Source: Agelaius tricolor
Lineage: Eukaryota; Chordata; Aves; Passeriformes; Icteridae
DNA: 64,000 nt
Assembly: GCA_023055355.1 (NCBI GenBank)
Contig: JALJCS010000001.1
Location: 80,764,881-80,828,880 of the forward strand
Direction of reading: 5' to 3'
Shown: positions 1 to 12,700 of the stretch, piece after piece
Layout of the letters: every line of letters begins with the position of its first letter
How positions within the stretch are numbered: position 1 is the first letter of the stretch
Translations under genes and position numbers: made by a program
The notes under the pieces: generated by a model
Databases searched by the model: none
The model's input: only the letters and a program-made list of their open reading frames with translations
Told to the model about the DNA's origin: nothing

Positions 1-3000
1 GCATGGACAAAGATAAAAAAGGAAACAATTAGGTATTTTTTTCCTGTTAGGGGAAAAAAAAAAAGCATGGTGTCCTTGAAAAATAGTATGCTCATGCTTT
101 GCCCAGCATAAGCAGCAGACAAAACAAAGTCGTGCAAGTTTTGAAACAATAAATGTGCAGGTCACTTGCTGGGCAATGTAATACAAATTATACCCAAGAG
201 AGGTTTTGGAGGCAGCAAGATGACAATTTATTGACTAACACATTGTATTCTCTGCCTAATAAATAGGTTTTCCAATTCCAGCCTTCCTTTTAGTAGTAAA
301 AGTGCATACAGTTTTAATTATTTAGTTATAAATTATATATAAATATATAAAAATATTTCTAAATTATTAATTATAAAGACACTGGGGCAAGTCATATATA
401 CCATTCTCACAGGCTCTATCAGAATGTAAAAATGCAATTCATGTTTAAGAGAAAATCCCCTTGCCCCAAGACTTTGGCTCTGAAGTGTATTTGGGACCTA
501 ATTAGTTTTCTCTAACTTACGAAGCTGTAAATGAATGCGATAAAATGCTTTAGAGGGGTCTGAAGGAGCAATGCCCACAGGACTTGTCCCTTGGGACAGG
601 AGAATGCAGCAGAAGAACTCAGTATCACAATCTGGCAACCCAAAGAAATGGCTGCAACACCAATAGCATATCCTGAGTAAATATGCTGAGCTTGGAATCC
701 ATACATATTCTTGAGCTTTTATCTGAAGAACTCCTAACTTGAAGTCAGCATCAACAAGGGTATTAAAAACCCTGTGCATGTGTAGCTGATAGCACCTCAT
801 TCATGCTTCCATCCTGCAGCTGACTAACAGTTTTTCTCCAGCAGCCTCCCCGGTCTGTGCCCACCACACTTCCATTACATGGCAGATGCTGCCTGGGGAG
901 AAGTTGAAGCTTAAAGACAAAGGGAGGTAAGGCTGTGTGAGCTCCTTAGCCACACTGATTCAGACACTTGGCAGGATTAGGAGACACTAGACATGGAAAA
1001 GACTAACAAATGTAACTAACATTACACTATTTGTTTGAAACATCTGAGATTTACTTTCCTGATTGAGTCTCTGATTAAATTTCAGACTACTGCTGAGTTT
1101 TTGGACACCCATGTTAACATGCCAACACCCTGAAAAGTGCTGCCACCTTTCATGCCATACACAGACCTGATCATCAACTCATGTTCCTTCCAGCAAAAAT
1201 GGCAACTCTCTATCCATCAAAACTGACTTATAAACTGTTCTAGCAACAAACAGAAGTGTAGGAATCAAAAAGTTAGGCTTCTGAGACAATACAGGAGACA
1301 TAGAGCTGATTTTACAAAAGGCATGAACAAATATGTCTACTAACAGACTGGCTGATTTCATAATGCATTTCTTCTGGATATCAGTGATCAATTTCAAAAT
1401 AAAAACAGGAAATCTGATTGTTTTGCCTTCAGATCGTCCTTTTAATCATCATGGTAAGGTTTTCAGCAGTAAAGAAAGACCAACAAAAAAAGTTTTGATA
1501 AGGAGTCTCTTATATTCTTTCTTTTGCAAACAACCAGCAAAACTTCTTTAAACACAAATCCAGCTTTGAGGAGTCTGATGTTTCTGAAATATTTTTGCCT
1601 TGGGAATTCTTGATCTGGAAAGGACTTAGGAATTCCTAATTACATGTTTCAATCTTCTTCTATCATTGTTTTTCATCCACATATGTTAAATGTACAAATG
1701 CTGATTTCTTTGAAGCTTTTAGCTGTCTAAAGTATAACTTCTGCACATATGCCAATGCAGGCAGGCACATAGAGGGTCACAGCTGGGTGACTGACAGAGA
1801 ACCAAACACATTCTCTCCATCCATCAGGAAAGCACTTGACAGGCCAGTTTAAGAACCTGCAATTGCTTGAAGATAGCTGTTCTAGAGACTGACAAAGTAG
1901 TCCCTCATAAAGATAGGCTACATGACCAAAGAAGAGAAATCCATGAAGAATACTTAGACCTTAAAGGAGAAGTATTTACAAATTTGTGTTTGATAAAGAA
2001 AGCAAAACTGACAATGGAATTTCTGAGATTTTGATGAGATGAGATTTTGGTCTCTCTGGGATGAGAGAACAATACATCATATTTCAGAGACCAGGAGATA
2101 TCAACCCTGAGAAGCTTGGAAATTCTCAGAAGACATTCAGAGCAGCCTAGAAAAAATTTAACTAACAAAAATAACTTCTACCTGTTTCAGTGTCTGTGAA
2201 ACATTAATTAATTTTTTACATAAAGCTATCATCAATATATAAGGGGGAAGTGAGCAAATAAGTGAAAATACCTTTTAGGAGTATATTTTAAAACAAGGAG
2301 GGACTTTTTTAATGTTGCAATATAAAAATATCGAGACCAAACCTGTGCAATGCACCTATCTAAATTCACATTTGAATTCTTCCCTTAGGAATGATTTCCA
2401 GCTCCACTGGCTCCATGGCTCCACTGATTTCAGTGGGAACATACTGCTTCTAAAAATGTCAGACCATCCAGTACACAGCTTATAAAAAGAGAAGAAAACA
2501 GTATCTTGATAGACTCAGTAACTGTACTTGCAAGTGAAAGTTTTCAAATTCTGCTCCACAAGTAGATTTTGTAGCCTCTGCCAGCTCTGAGCTCTCCCAA
2601 CTACATTCCTACTGGTACCAGTACAACATGTCCAACATCAGGCACAATCACGGCACATGGAGACACCACCACAGAATACACCAACAGACTTCCCTCTGAG
2701 AAAGACACACTCCCACACACCCAAATGAGAAGAGGCATAAACAAGTGGACAATTCCAAAGCCATAGTAAGGACTCTGCTTTGCAGGCCTGACTTTACACT
2801 CCTCCTTAACTCCTGATTATCAATTCTGAAGGCAGCAGCTTGTGCTTAGATGCACAAATGAGAGATTGATTCATTTTTGCTGCCAGGGTCAACTTGTAGT
2901 CATAGCAACAGGCATAACAGGATGAAGAACAGAACAGTTCATAACAGGAACAAGAAACAGGGCTGTTTATTAGACCAAGAATGGGAAATACTGACACTGA

Positions 3001-3717
3001 GTTATTTTTTGCCTCAAGAAACTTTCTTAAAAGTTTTGAGAAAACAATACAAAAAATGTTACAGGAAAGCACAACTAAGTTGAAGGCGAAGTACAAAAAG
3101 TCTAAACCATGAAAGCATAAAGTTTTTAAATTTTGACAAATGTTTAATAGTTATAGTTAATATGTTCAAATATTGGTAGCAGTAATAAAGATGAATTTGT
3201 AATTCTCTATTTCTTGTCATTCTCGTAGAAGTTGTTTTTAAACTTGATTTTCCCCAACAGCTACTCCTAGTATCCTAAGGAGCTAACAGACTACCATACA
3301 GCAGCAAATCTGGGGGAGAAATGCAATTCAGCATACTCTCAGTTTATCTTGCAAATATAAAAAGTTGTTTAATTCATATCTAAAAAATGGCTTAATGCCC
3401 AACCACACCTTAAAAAAAAATAAAATTAGAATTTGTATTTTTAGATAGCCCGGTAAAATATGTACATTTACAAGAACTGAGTCACTAAAAAAGACCTTTT
3501 TTCCCATTAACAGTCATGAACATTAAAACAGCTGTATTTTTTAGATACTGTGTATGTCTTGATATATTTCTAAAAGGCTGCCTTAAAAAATATATTCCTC
3601 ATATTCAAAACACTGCATCAGGAATCTAGCTAATTCCAAATCATAAATATAGACCAGCATAGCTTGCCTTTCTGTATTAGCAACCATGTACATAAAATAC
3701 TGTAAACAAATACTTAC
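1..3717 (-). other. ASAP2: ASAP2 intron 11 (partial)
   Basis: The sequence is AT-rich and noncoding, from the donor GTAAGTA to the window edge. I looked on the minus strand for the next PH-domain exon and saw none. Short A runs and a TATA-rich patch near 320-375 are the only visible structure. Confidence 0.8.
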
Positions 3718-3787
3718 TGTACCATGGGAAATTGTAAGAAAACCATTTTTAACTGAGCACTTCCTTTTCTGCCACACTTTTCTGATT
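3718..3787 (-). CDS. ASAP2: ASAP2 coding exon 11 (residues 318-341), PH domain strands
   Basis: The acceptor TATACTAG precedes 3787, and the donor GTAAGTA lies just past 3718. The leading A completes Gly318 (GG+A). The remaining 69 bp code [20 protein letters not shown] then HGT, in phase 0. This is the basic beta1-beta2 region of the PH domain that contacts lipid headgroups. The next exon (expected to start near ANRPPAKLN) was searched for in 1-3717 and not seen, so the coding sequence continues outside the window. Confidence 0.95.
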
Positions 3788-6700
3788 CTAGTATAAAAAG
3801 AAAAAAGAAAGGTGACAGTTTTAAACATATTTTGTATTACATTTTTTGAGTTCTTAGGGCCTAATATTTCTCCCAGCAAACTGCAGCAGTACTTACCCAT
3901 CACTTTTCTTGTACAGACTGCCACTGCGCTCAGTGCCATGTTCCTTGTTTCCCTGAGGCTGATGTAAACTGTAAGCTGTACTCTGGCGAATCTGAGAATC
4001 CTGAAATAATCAACAGCAATTTGTGATGCATTCCACACTTTGAACCAAACTACTTCCCCATTAATGAGTTTCACAGCTTTTCCTTCCTGCTCTAATCCAA
4101 CAGGCCAAATGAAGCACAATTTCCCTCCTCAATAAAATAGAACAAGATCAATTTATTTTTTCAGAGGGCACAAAAAAATTGAGAAGCATCCATTATCAGC
4201 ACCTGCCAAAATCTTTTTACTTGCCTTTATTTATATTTACTTTTGGTCTTAATATATAGGGGTTTTAACCCAAAACTTAGTTGAGCAGTGGCCTTTCCAA
4301 CTCATGTAAACACAGCAAGATACAAACACTAAAGACTATTATTACCTGCAATTCCTAGTGTACTCTTCCACTGAAAAAATAATTACATACATCAATTTGA
4401 AGAAGTGATAATTGCATACATCAATTTGAAAAGCAGAAGAGTCCTCCTGGAAACATAGTTCAGGAGTCATACAGGAAAACTGAAAAGTCATTTCCAAAAA
4501 AGAATAATTTAAAGCAAAATATCTGGAAGAAAGTAGAATTCTGAGACAGGAAGAGACAAGGATTAATTGAACCCTTCTCACTGCTCTCAGAACGACCCAG
4601 AGGCAGGACCCACTGCTGTAAGAGTCCAACTTCTTAAAAAATAAGAACCTGAAAAGGAGGAATCTGATGTGTCATACCACATTACCAGCAGTAACATGAC
4701 AGAATGGACTTATAAATGCACAAAGTAACAGTGACTACTACTTCAAATTTTCATTTTTTTTCTTTTCCACTGTCATTTCTCTATGGACATAATTATTCTT
4801 GTGCTACATATGGCATATAATACAAGTATAGTAAGGAAAATAGACACAAAGCAGCTCACTCATATGACTATGAGCAATTCTAAACATGATGGTAGGGACA
4901 GAGCTCCCACCTACAGCTCCGTTCAGAGTGCTTAGGACTCCTCACCTCCAAGCTGCAGGATTTCAGGCTCATCCTGAATACACTGCAGGAGCTCAGTGGT
5001 CCTGAGAGCCATGAGCTGAGCTCTGCACAGGCTGCAGCACTCCTTGGTGCTCCTTTTCAAGAGAAGCAACCTGTGCCCTCTCCCTGCCTCTCAGCACGTG
5101 ATCCAGGAAGCCATACCAGGTAGCTACAACACCATCAGAGCTTTTAAAAGGCCTAAAGAACTACCACTTAGCTGTCTGAACCTGACAAAGCATCTCTTTA
5201 GATTTAAACCAGTCTGTTTATCATTCCTTTCTAGTTGGTTTACTTATAATTATTTGGTTTTGCACTCTGCACAACATAAAGCCAGAACAACATTTTTAAA
5301 ATATTCCTGTCACTCATTAAAAACTGCTGCATGCATACATTTACTGACTTTTGAAGAAAATCTGATCTGACACTGCCTATTGTGCCCTACCAATGCCTTG
5401 ATCTCTGCCTCCCATTAGCCAGTAAAGGAACTCCATTCACAAGATTAGAGGCCTGACAGGAAATGAATTTCAGTTCTCCCCATCCTCAATTATGTAAAGA
5501 TTACTGATGACCTCCAACACCTGCTCATAGTACCATTCCCATTAGTCTGTGCTGCTACTTTTTGTGCATTATTTTCTGCCTCATTTCAGCTACCTCCCTT
5601 CATCTGTTTATGCTCAGCTGCTGTGTTTGGCCAAAGTGGCAAACCAATAATACAAGCTTCCTGCCTCATTTCAGCAGGAGAGGAAGCTGCAGCAGCTGAC
5701 GTGTATTTCCACACATTCATGACTCTGAACAGGATCTAAAAAATTTAATACTATTTCATTAAAAGATCTTAAGGATAAACATATTGTTCATTTTAAATTC
5801 TCAGTTCAGGTCATGTCCAGATCAATACTGTCCAATGTGACTGCCAAATGATGGTTTTCCACAGCTGTCTGACAAGAAGTTCATGATTTTGATCCAGCTC
5901 CTAAGAGACGGTAGCCACCCCACAAATCACCACCACAATTAATATCCTTCCTTTCAGCATGCCTTTTCCATAAGCAGGCACTCCAAGGATCTTCCCTTAT
6001 TTCTGGTTTGCATACTACACAAAACAGAGATAGAAATCACAGATAACAGGGTCAGACCCAGTAGCCTCATTGGAGAAGCAGAAACAATGTCCATTACCTA
6101 TGGGAGGAAATGGAATACTGCAGGCTAAAGGACACACACCTAGGGCAGAGTATTGTCATTTTAAGTATATCTTAACATAACAAAATCAGAACAGGCTGAA
6201 GTACACAAGCCTAAGGAACTGAACTTTGACCACTTTATCAACTTCGAAATGTAGATAGGCATATAAAAATAAGTGAGTCATTTAAAATTTGCAGCATGTT
6301 CTTAGTGAATCACTTCACTGACCATAGAAAGGTTTGAAATTCTTTCTTGCAAAGTCTATGAAGATATACTAACTTTTAAGTCAAGCTGAACAGCAGAGCC
6401 AAAAATGAAAGAAATGTGAAAACAGTATTCTCTAAAGATGGTCTGTGAATACTGATAAGAGATATTCTGAGATCCTATTTATCAGCTCCACAATGTGAAC
6501 ATAACTACAAGGTGCTTCAACCTATACAGAACAAGTTTTGGCTAGCCATTCCACGGCTCCCAGGGAGTGGGATTTTAGACTGTTTAGATCATTCCTCTGT
6601 GCAAAGCTGCCAAAAAAAGCTCTTATGGCTTTTCCAGAGCCTGAGCGTCTCTGACATTTGCAGGATAATTGCCAGGAGGATGTTCCTGAGATCCATCCCT

Positions 6701-9700
6701 GTCCCTATTACAGCCCCACAAAGTCTCCAAAACACATATCTATCAGAACCCCTGCAGGCAGCCTCTCTTATAGCAAAACTACCGTAATTTTTGTCAAGAA
6801 ATACAACACATATCCTATTTTGCAGTGGTCTAAATAGATTATAGGTTCTAACAAAGAAGCAGAAATGAATCTAAACACTACAGTCACAGGAGGTGACCTC
6901 ACCCAAGGTCATGGGAACAAGAACAGTTAAGGCAATACAACTCTAAGGTTGACTCTGAAACTTGTAGAACTTCTACATTTGAAAACTAAAAGCTTAAAAA
7001 TTAAAAATTATGAAGGTGTACACAAAATAACATTTAAAAGTAAAGTTTCCATATAAAGTAGGTTTAAACTTTTAGGAGTATGTTTAATGAAGTTGTGTGC
7101 AGGAAGAAACTATGTACAACAAAACCATAGGGACAACAAAAAAAAGGTTCACCAAGAGTGCTTGTGTGTGTTAAATTTCTTTAACGTAACAGGAACAATG
7201 TTTGTCAACATTCTGTCATTTCATACATTAAGTCCATTTTAATTAAAAATACATATATCTTCAAAATCTTGCAAGAACATCAAATCAAGCAACTGGATTT
7301 AATTTCCAAAAGAAAGTACAAAGGTAATCACCAATTTGTCTTACAACAATTTTCTTTCCCAAGACGAGTCTGATAAATTTTTTGATAATATTTTTCTTTT
7401 TTTTTTTTGGGGGGGGGGGGGGGGGGTAATAAAATACACCAAAGAGGAGAAAGAACTAATCTTTTCATTACAACAGACAAAAGCTCAGAGGAAAAATCCA
7501 GTTTCTTGAAATCTAAATGCAAATCATGCCACTATTTTGATTAAAACATAGTAACACTTACTCTCCTAGACTTCGGTCACAAAATGTAAATGCATTTCAG
7601 GAAGGAAAAAGAAATCAGTTATAGTAAAGAAAATTACAGTGCAACAAGAATAATATTAGTGGGTTGTACAGTAAATTATATAAGAACTCTCTGGCATCCC
7701 ACTGGAACTCTTTGGCATCCCACTGATTAATTGATGTTTGGAAAAAGCTTTAAAAATAATTATAGTAATTCTCATGCTCTGCAGGTAAGCATCTATATCT
7801 AAATTTGAAGAATTACTAAATAATGACTACAGCATAAAGCACTTTTTATACTTGTATTTCTAAATGTCACAAACTCAGCAGAAATAATAAATGTATGTGT
7901 ATTATTAATTTTTGAGTATGTGAAAAAATGTGTACTTGTCACATCTTCCATATATATTTAATATCAGTATTACTGATAGACATTCCCAGCAACCAAGAAA
8001 GCCACAGACCCAACTAAAAGAGGACACCTGCTAACACACCCCAAACAGTAAAAGCTCTTTCTTGGGAGCGGGCAATCAACGGCTAACCCAAAGCAGTGTC
8101 ACCACTTCCACGAGGTTCCCTAGTGTCTCATTCTACCAAGCTCAAATTTGGAAGTTTTTGGCAAATCAGTGAGTCCTGAATTCCAGGCAAGTTTCTAAGG
8201 AAGTGCTTGCTGATCTTGTGGGACTTTGTACACAATGGTCATTATCACAAACTTCCCAAGGTGACAAAGTGAGGAGTGTTCCAGACCATTCCAAATGCCT
8301 GTCTGCAAGTCACAGAATCACATGGATTGGGTTGGGAGTGGCCTTCAAAGATCATCAAGTCCAGCCTCCAGCTGTGGGCAAGGACACCTTTCACTAGACT
8401 ACATTGCTCAACAACCATCATCTGTCACCAGTAAGAGCTAGGAGGCACCATAACTTTTAGGGGAGGATCAAAGCAAGACCGGAAAAGATCAAGGAAGTCT
8501 GAGTTCTGCAGACTAAACTATTTCATTGTGATCCCACTCAGAAAGAGAATCTGAAAAGTGGGGGGTGGTTCGTTCATCACTCACTCATGGCCCAGCAGCC
8601 ACACAAAGGAAGCTGGCTGGCTTTTATTTATATGAAGAGGAGGCACTAGCAATCTGAAACAAAAGTAGACCCAGTATTTAGGACTGCATTATACAAAAGA
8701 TGCTTACTTCCAGATCAGAGTTTGAGACTACTCCAGAATTCATTAAGTCTAATGGCAATCATAATTGGAACTCAAAAAATACTTATCAGATTGCCAAACT
8801 GACCCAGCTCTTGCACATCTGAACACTGGCATTTTGCAGCTGAGTACCAAACTTGATTGTCATTTTTTGCAGATGATGACAGAGGTGTTTTGGGATTTGA
8901 AGTTCAGTTTTACATAATCATTATAGAGTTTGGAATAATATTGTGAGATAAGGTTCTATATGGTCTTCTTGATACTGCCCAAGTTTTTTCATTCTCAGTT
9001 TGAGCAACACTGCACCATCCAAAATATTTTACAACACTGGTAATGAAAATAAATTATTTTCAGTAAGTCTCATATTTTTAGAGGGCATTCATTTTTGTAA
9101 AAAATGCCTTTGTCAGAAACATTCAACATCAGCCTCAAAACAAAAATGAATTAACAAAAGGAATTAAATGTCTGATAAAAGTTAAAATACCTTTATTTTG
9201 AATATTAACATTACATTACAAGTAACTAAAATAGGTATTCCAAAGTTAAACCACCTTATATGCTCACCTCTTTCTGATCAACTTGGAGTGCTGATTTTAA
9301 AATATCTCTGAGCTGTGTTAATTGTCTTCGTTCTTCATCTTGTGCTTGTTTAATCTTGAATGAAGAAAAACACAGGTTAAAAATAACATTTTTTTAACTT
9401 TTGATGCAGGTCTTTAAAATTTGCTGCTTAATTGGTTCATTTTTTGAGAAATATTCCGTTAGAATGAAAGTGAAAAGAAAAGATATGATCAGTTTATTTT
9501 CCCTTGTATTTTCAGAAAACTTGATAATGGTTAGGATATTGCTGGGTTAAGGCTTTGATATTGCCTCACAATGCTCTTGCTTCCTTGTGTTCCATTTGAA
9601 ACCACAGGTTATTTTCCACTTAATAGACACTTTTGAGCAAAGGCTATTTTCATAACATTTTACACAGTGGGGTCCTGAACTGAAACTAAGACTTCTGAAT

Positions 9701-12700
9701 GTCATATTAAAACAAGACTTTACCAACAATCTACTCTCAACCTTAATGCTGACTATTAAAGCAGCCAGGCAACCTGAACCAAAATGATAATGCTTCTACT
9801 GTAGAAAACTAAATTTACCACACAAACATGAAATGTTGCTACTCACTGTATAAAGATCTGTCGAGAGCATCTCAATTGAAGGTTTGAGACTTTCAACTGC
9901 TTTTAACCCATCCTGAAAGAAACTTAAAAAGAAAAGCAAAAAGCCAGCTGTTATGAAACTTTACTTTAAATTTTCTGCTTTAAAAGTTGGCAAAGTAAGT
10001 CATGCATATTATTATGCCATGCCATAAACTTCAAAATAGTAAACTTTTTAAAATTAATCTTTGACTCATCCACCTCTTTATTTCCATCGTAGCTTATTCT
10101 AACATGCAAAATCCGCAATTAGATTCAGAACTGCCACAATCCATTGCCACATAAATTTTCCTCATTCTCACCTCAAATACAAGTTCTTATCACACTTTGT
10201 GAAGGCCCAGAACAAGTAAGATTCACTTGAAGAACAGCAAAACTCCATATAAAATAACTGTGATTTCTTGAAGCCACATAATTTTATGTCTGATGCAATC
10301 TTTTTACTAAAGGAAAACCCTTCTGTTTCCAAAGCATTAATTATGCTCTATAAGTGAGCTTATAGAATGTTACATCTTTCTGTAGTACATGTATTTTGAA
10401 TTGGTAGAGTAATGCTGTCTATGCCAAGTATTCCAGTTCTTTAAAAACATAATTTGAGATTTAAAAAATAAATTATAAGAAATCACAGTTACATGCATAT
10501 TTGATTAAATGTTGCTGCACTGTTTGCAACATAAAATATTTTCACTCAGGAAGCAGTCATGAAAGTGACAATGCAACACAGCACTTACATTGCTAAAATA
10601 TTATTAAATGGACAGAGCAGATTAATGACACACTACAAGTGAAACTGATTTTAAAAACAAAAGGCATTAAGGAAAAAATACATAGATGCAAACTGGTGTT
10701 TTAAGATGAAAACTTAACTGATTTCAACAAGTTAGCAGTGGCTCTTTCAAGTTTATAGCTGTAACTTCATTGCTACATGACAGATTTGTAACAGTATCAT
10801 AGCAAAAGCACATAATTCCAACGAGAACTTTGTGTTTTACCACTGGGTCCTCCTCCAATTAACTAGAAAAAGAGTGACTCTTTCAATATACTTTTATTCC
10901 ACTGCTTATGCAACTTATTTTTCTTGAGCACATAATTAATTTAGATCATTGCTAGATACACTCAAAGAAGTCCATCAAAACTAAAAGTAATAGATAAAAC
11001 TAAAAGCCCTGTTTGAAGAGTAGTTTATAAACATGGCAAATTATTGTTCAGTATTCCTTTGGAACATACAATTATATTCAATTTAACAAGCTCAATCTCA
11101 TTACATGTTTCAGAATATAGTAACAATACCTATAACTAATCTGACAAAAGCAATCTGTCAAAAGACATCAGCAAGAAGAGCTGAAACTTAAGATTTTAAA
11201 AGTTCTAGAAAAGTGTTATGATGATGTAAAAATTTGAAAACAAAATGTTGTTCCAGTTAGTGTAGAGATTATGAAAAGTAAAACATACTTGCACTGAGCA
11301 TGAAAATACTTGATCAAGTTCTGAAGCAAGTCCACTCCTTTTTTAATCTTGATTTCATTGACTTTCAGTAGGTACTGTAAAACAGTAATTCAGAAAACAA
11401 ATTATTTATTACTGCTACAGGGCTTTTTTTCCACTTTATTTTCATTTCTACTTCAACAAGTTGCAGATTTACAAAACCTAAAAGAAAATGCAGCAAAACG
11501 TGGCTTCATGAGTTAAGTCACACAAAAAGAAGTCTTGTCACTGCTAACTTTTGATATCCTGTGAGGACATTTCACTATGATTTGTTCAAATTGTTAGAAT
11601 ATGCTTTGGGGCTCCTAAGGAAAGCCACTGTTAAAAAAAAAACATGAAAGGGTTTGTAGAGTATATTTAAGAACCCATTCTTATACCTAGTAGCACATCT
11701 AAAAATGTATCTCACTAGTTGTTAATTCATTACCAAACAGATGTCATTAAGGAGGAAAGCAGTTTGCTAAAATAAAAGTGAGGGATTATTTTAACAAGTT
11801 TTGAAATCTGCCCGTTGATTTTGTAGTTGTCTTTATCAAATCCTTATACATGGTAATTACAACAAATTACAGTTTTGCAAGAGATTTTTCAATTAATCTA
11901 CTGTCAAGTGCAAAAGAAGTGTAATTACTGTCCTTTTGCAAAAGGCACAATCAAAGTCCACATTAAGTGGCAGCTCCTCCCCATAATATCATAACATAAA
12001 ATGTCAGCCATGCAAGCAGAAGTATGATTGATCAAATATCATAGTTCTTAACTGTCCATTAAATGACAATAAATTTTAACCCTAACTTAGCCAGTGACCT
12101 CCAAGCGAAGGAGTGAACGTCTTCTTAATGATGCTTTAATGCATCTGAGTTTCCCCTTCTCACCATACACCCTAAATGTTTTAAATCAGCTCAAGTAAAG
12201 CAGCATCTAAGTGCCAGCTTTCAATATTGCAGCTTCTTATGCTGGTTCAGGTGAACAAATGATGAGCCTAAATGTAGTCATGTGCACTGGATAGTATTTA
12301 GTTACAATAATCACCTCTCCAGCTGTCTGTTAATTTAAAACGGAGCTCTAGGCATTTGGTATTCAGTTCACTCTCATAATTTATAGAGAACTAGTCTATA
12401 CTTAGGATAAAACTTCAATATGTCACCCTTCTGACTTACTATCAAAACAAAACCAAAGATCTCTTTCACAACTATTCAGAGGTAACAGAGTATAAACTTA
12501 TTTTCCTCAAAATCAGAAGAAATACAGGATACACTTCAGCTGTTCCACATTGAAGGTAATTTAATCCAAATTCACAAACTTCACCCTTCATTATCACTAC
12601 AACTGACTAAAGTGAACTCTTCTTTTATTGTGACACAGCAAGAGAGAAGCATGTGTTCCTAGTTGTTTCTTAGGAAGGATATAGATGGGCAATTAGCTGA

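Larger units (their letters stand above)
4001..9267 (-). other. ASAP2: ASAP2 intron 9 (5.3 kb)
   Basis: It holds a 20-bp direct repeat (4382-4430), the T12/G18 tract (7397-7426), a 21-bp tandem duplication (7685-7726) and a CR1 tail (8311-8412). Nothing else was recognised; open frames here are short and unlike known proteins. Confidence 0.85.

Noticed and set aside
1..3717. Next PH-domain exon of ASAP2 within the first 3.7 kb
   Set aside because: The minus strand was searched for the expected LNLLTCQVK and FDLIS segments; one short CQV-like match near 1830-1855 hits a stop at once and has no flanking similarity.
3583..4119. 178-codon minus-strand frame as a single exon
   Set aside because: It joins out-of-frame exon 10, intron 10, and in-frame exon 11. 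Correct splicing at GTAAGT/TACTAG gives the ASAP2 frame.
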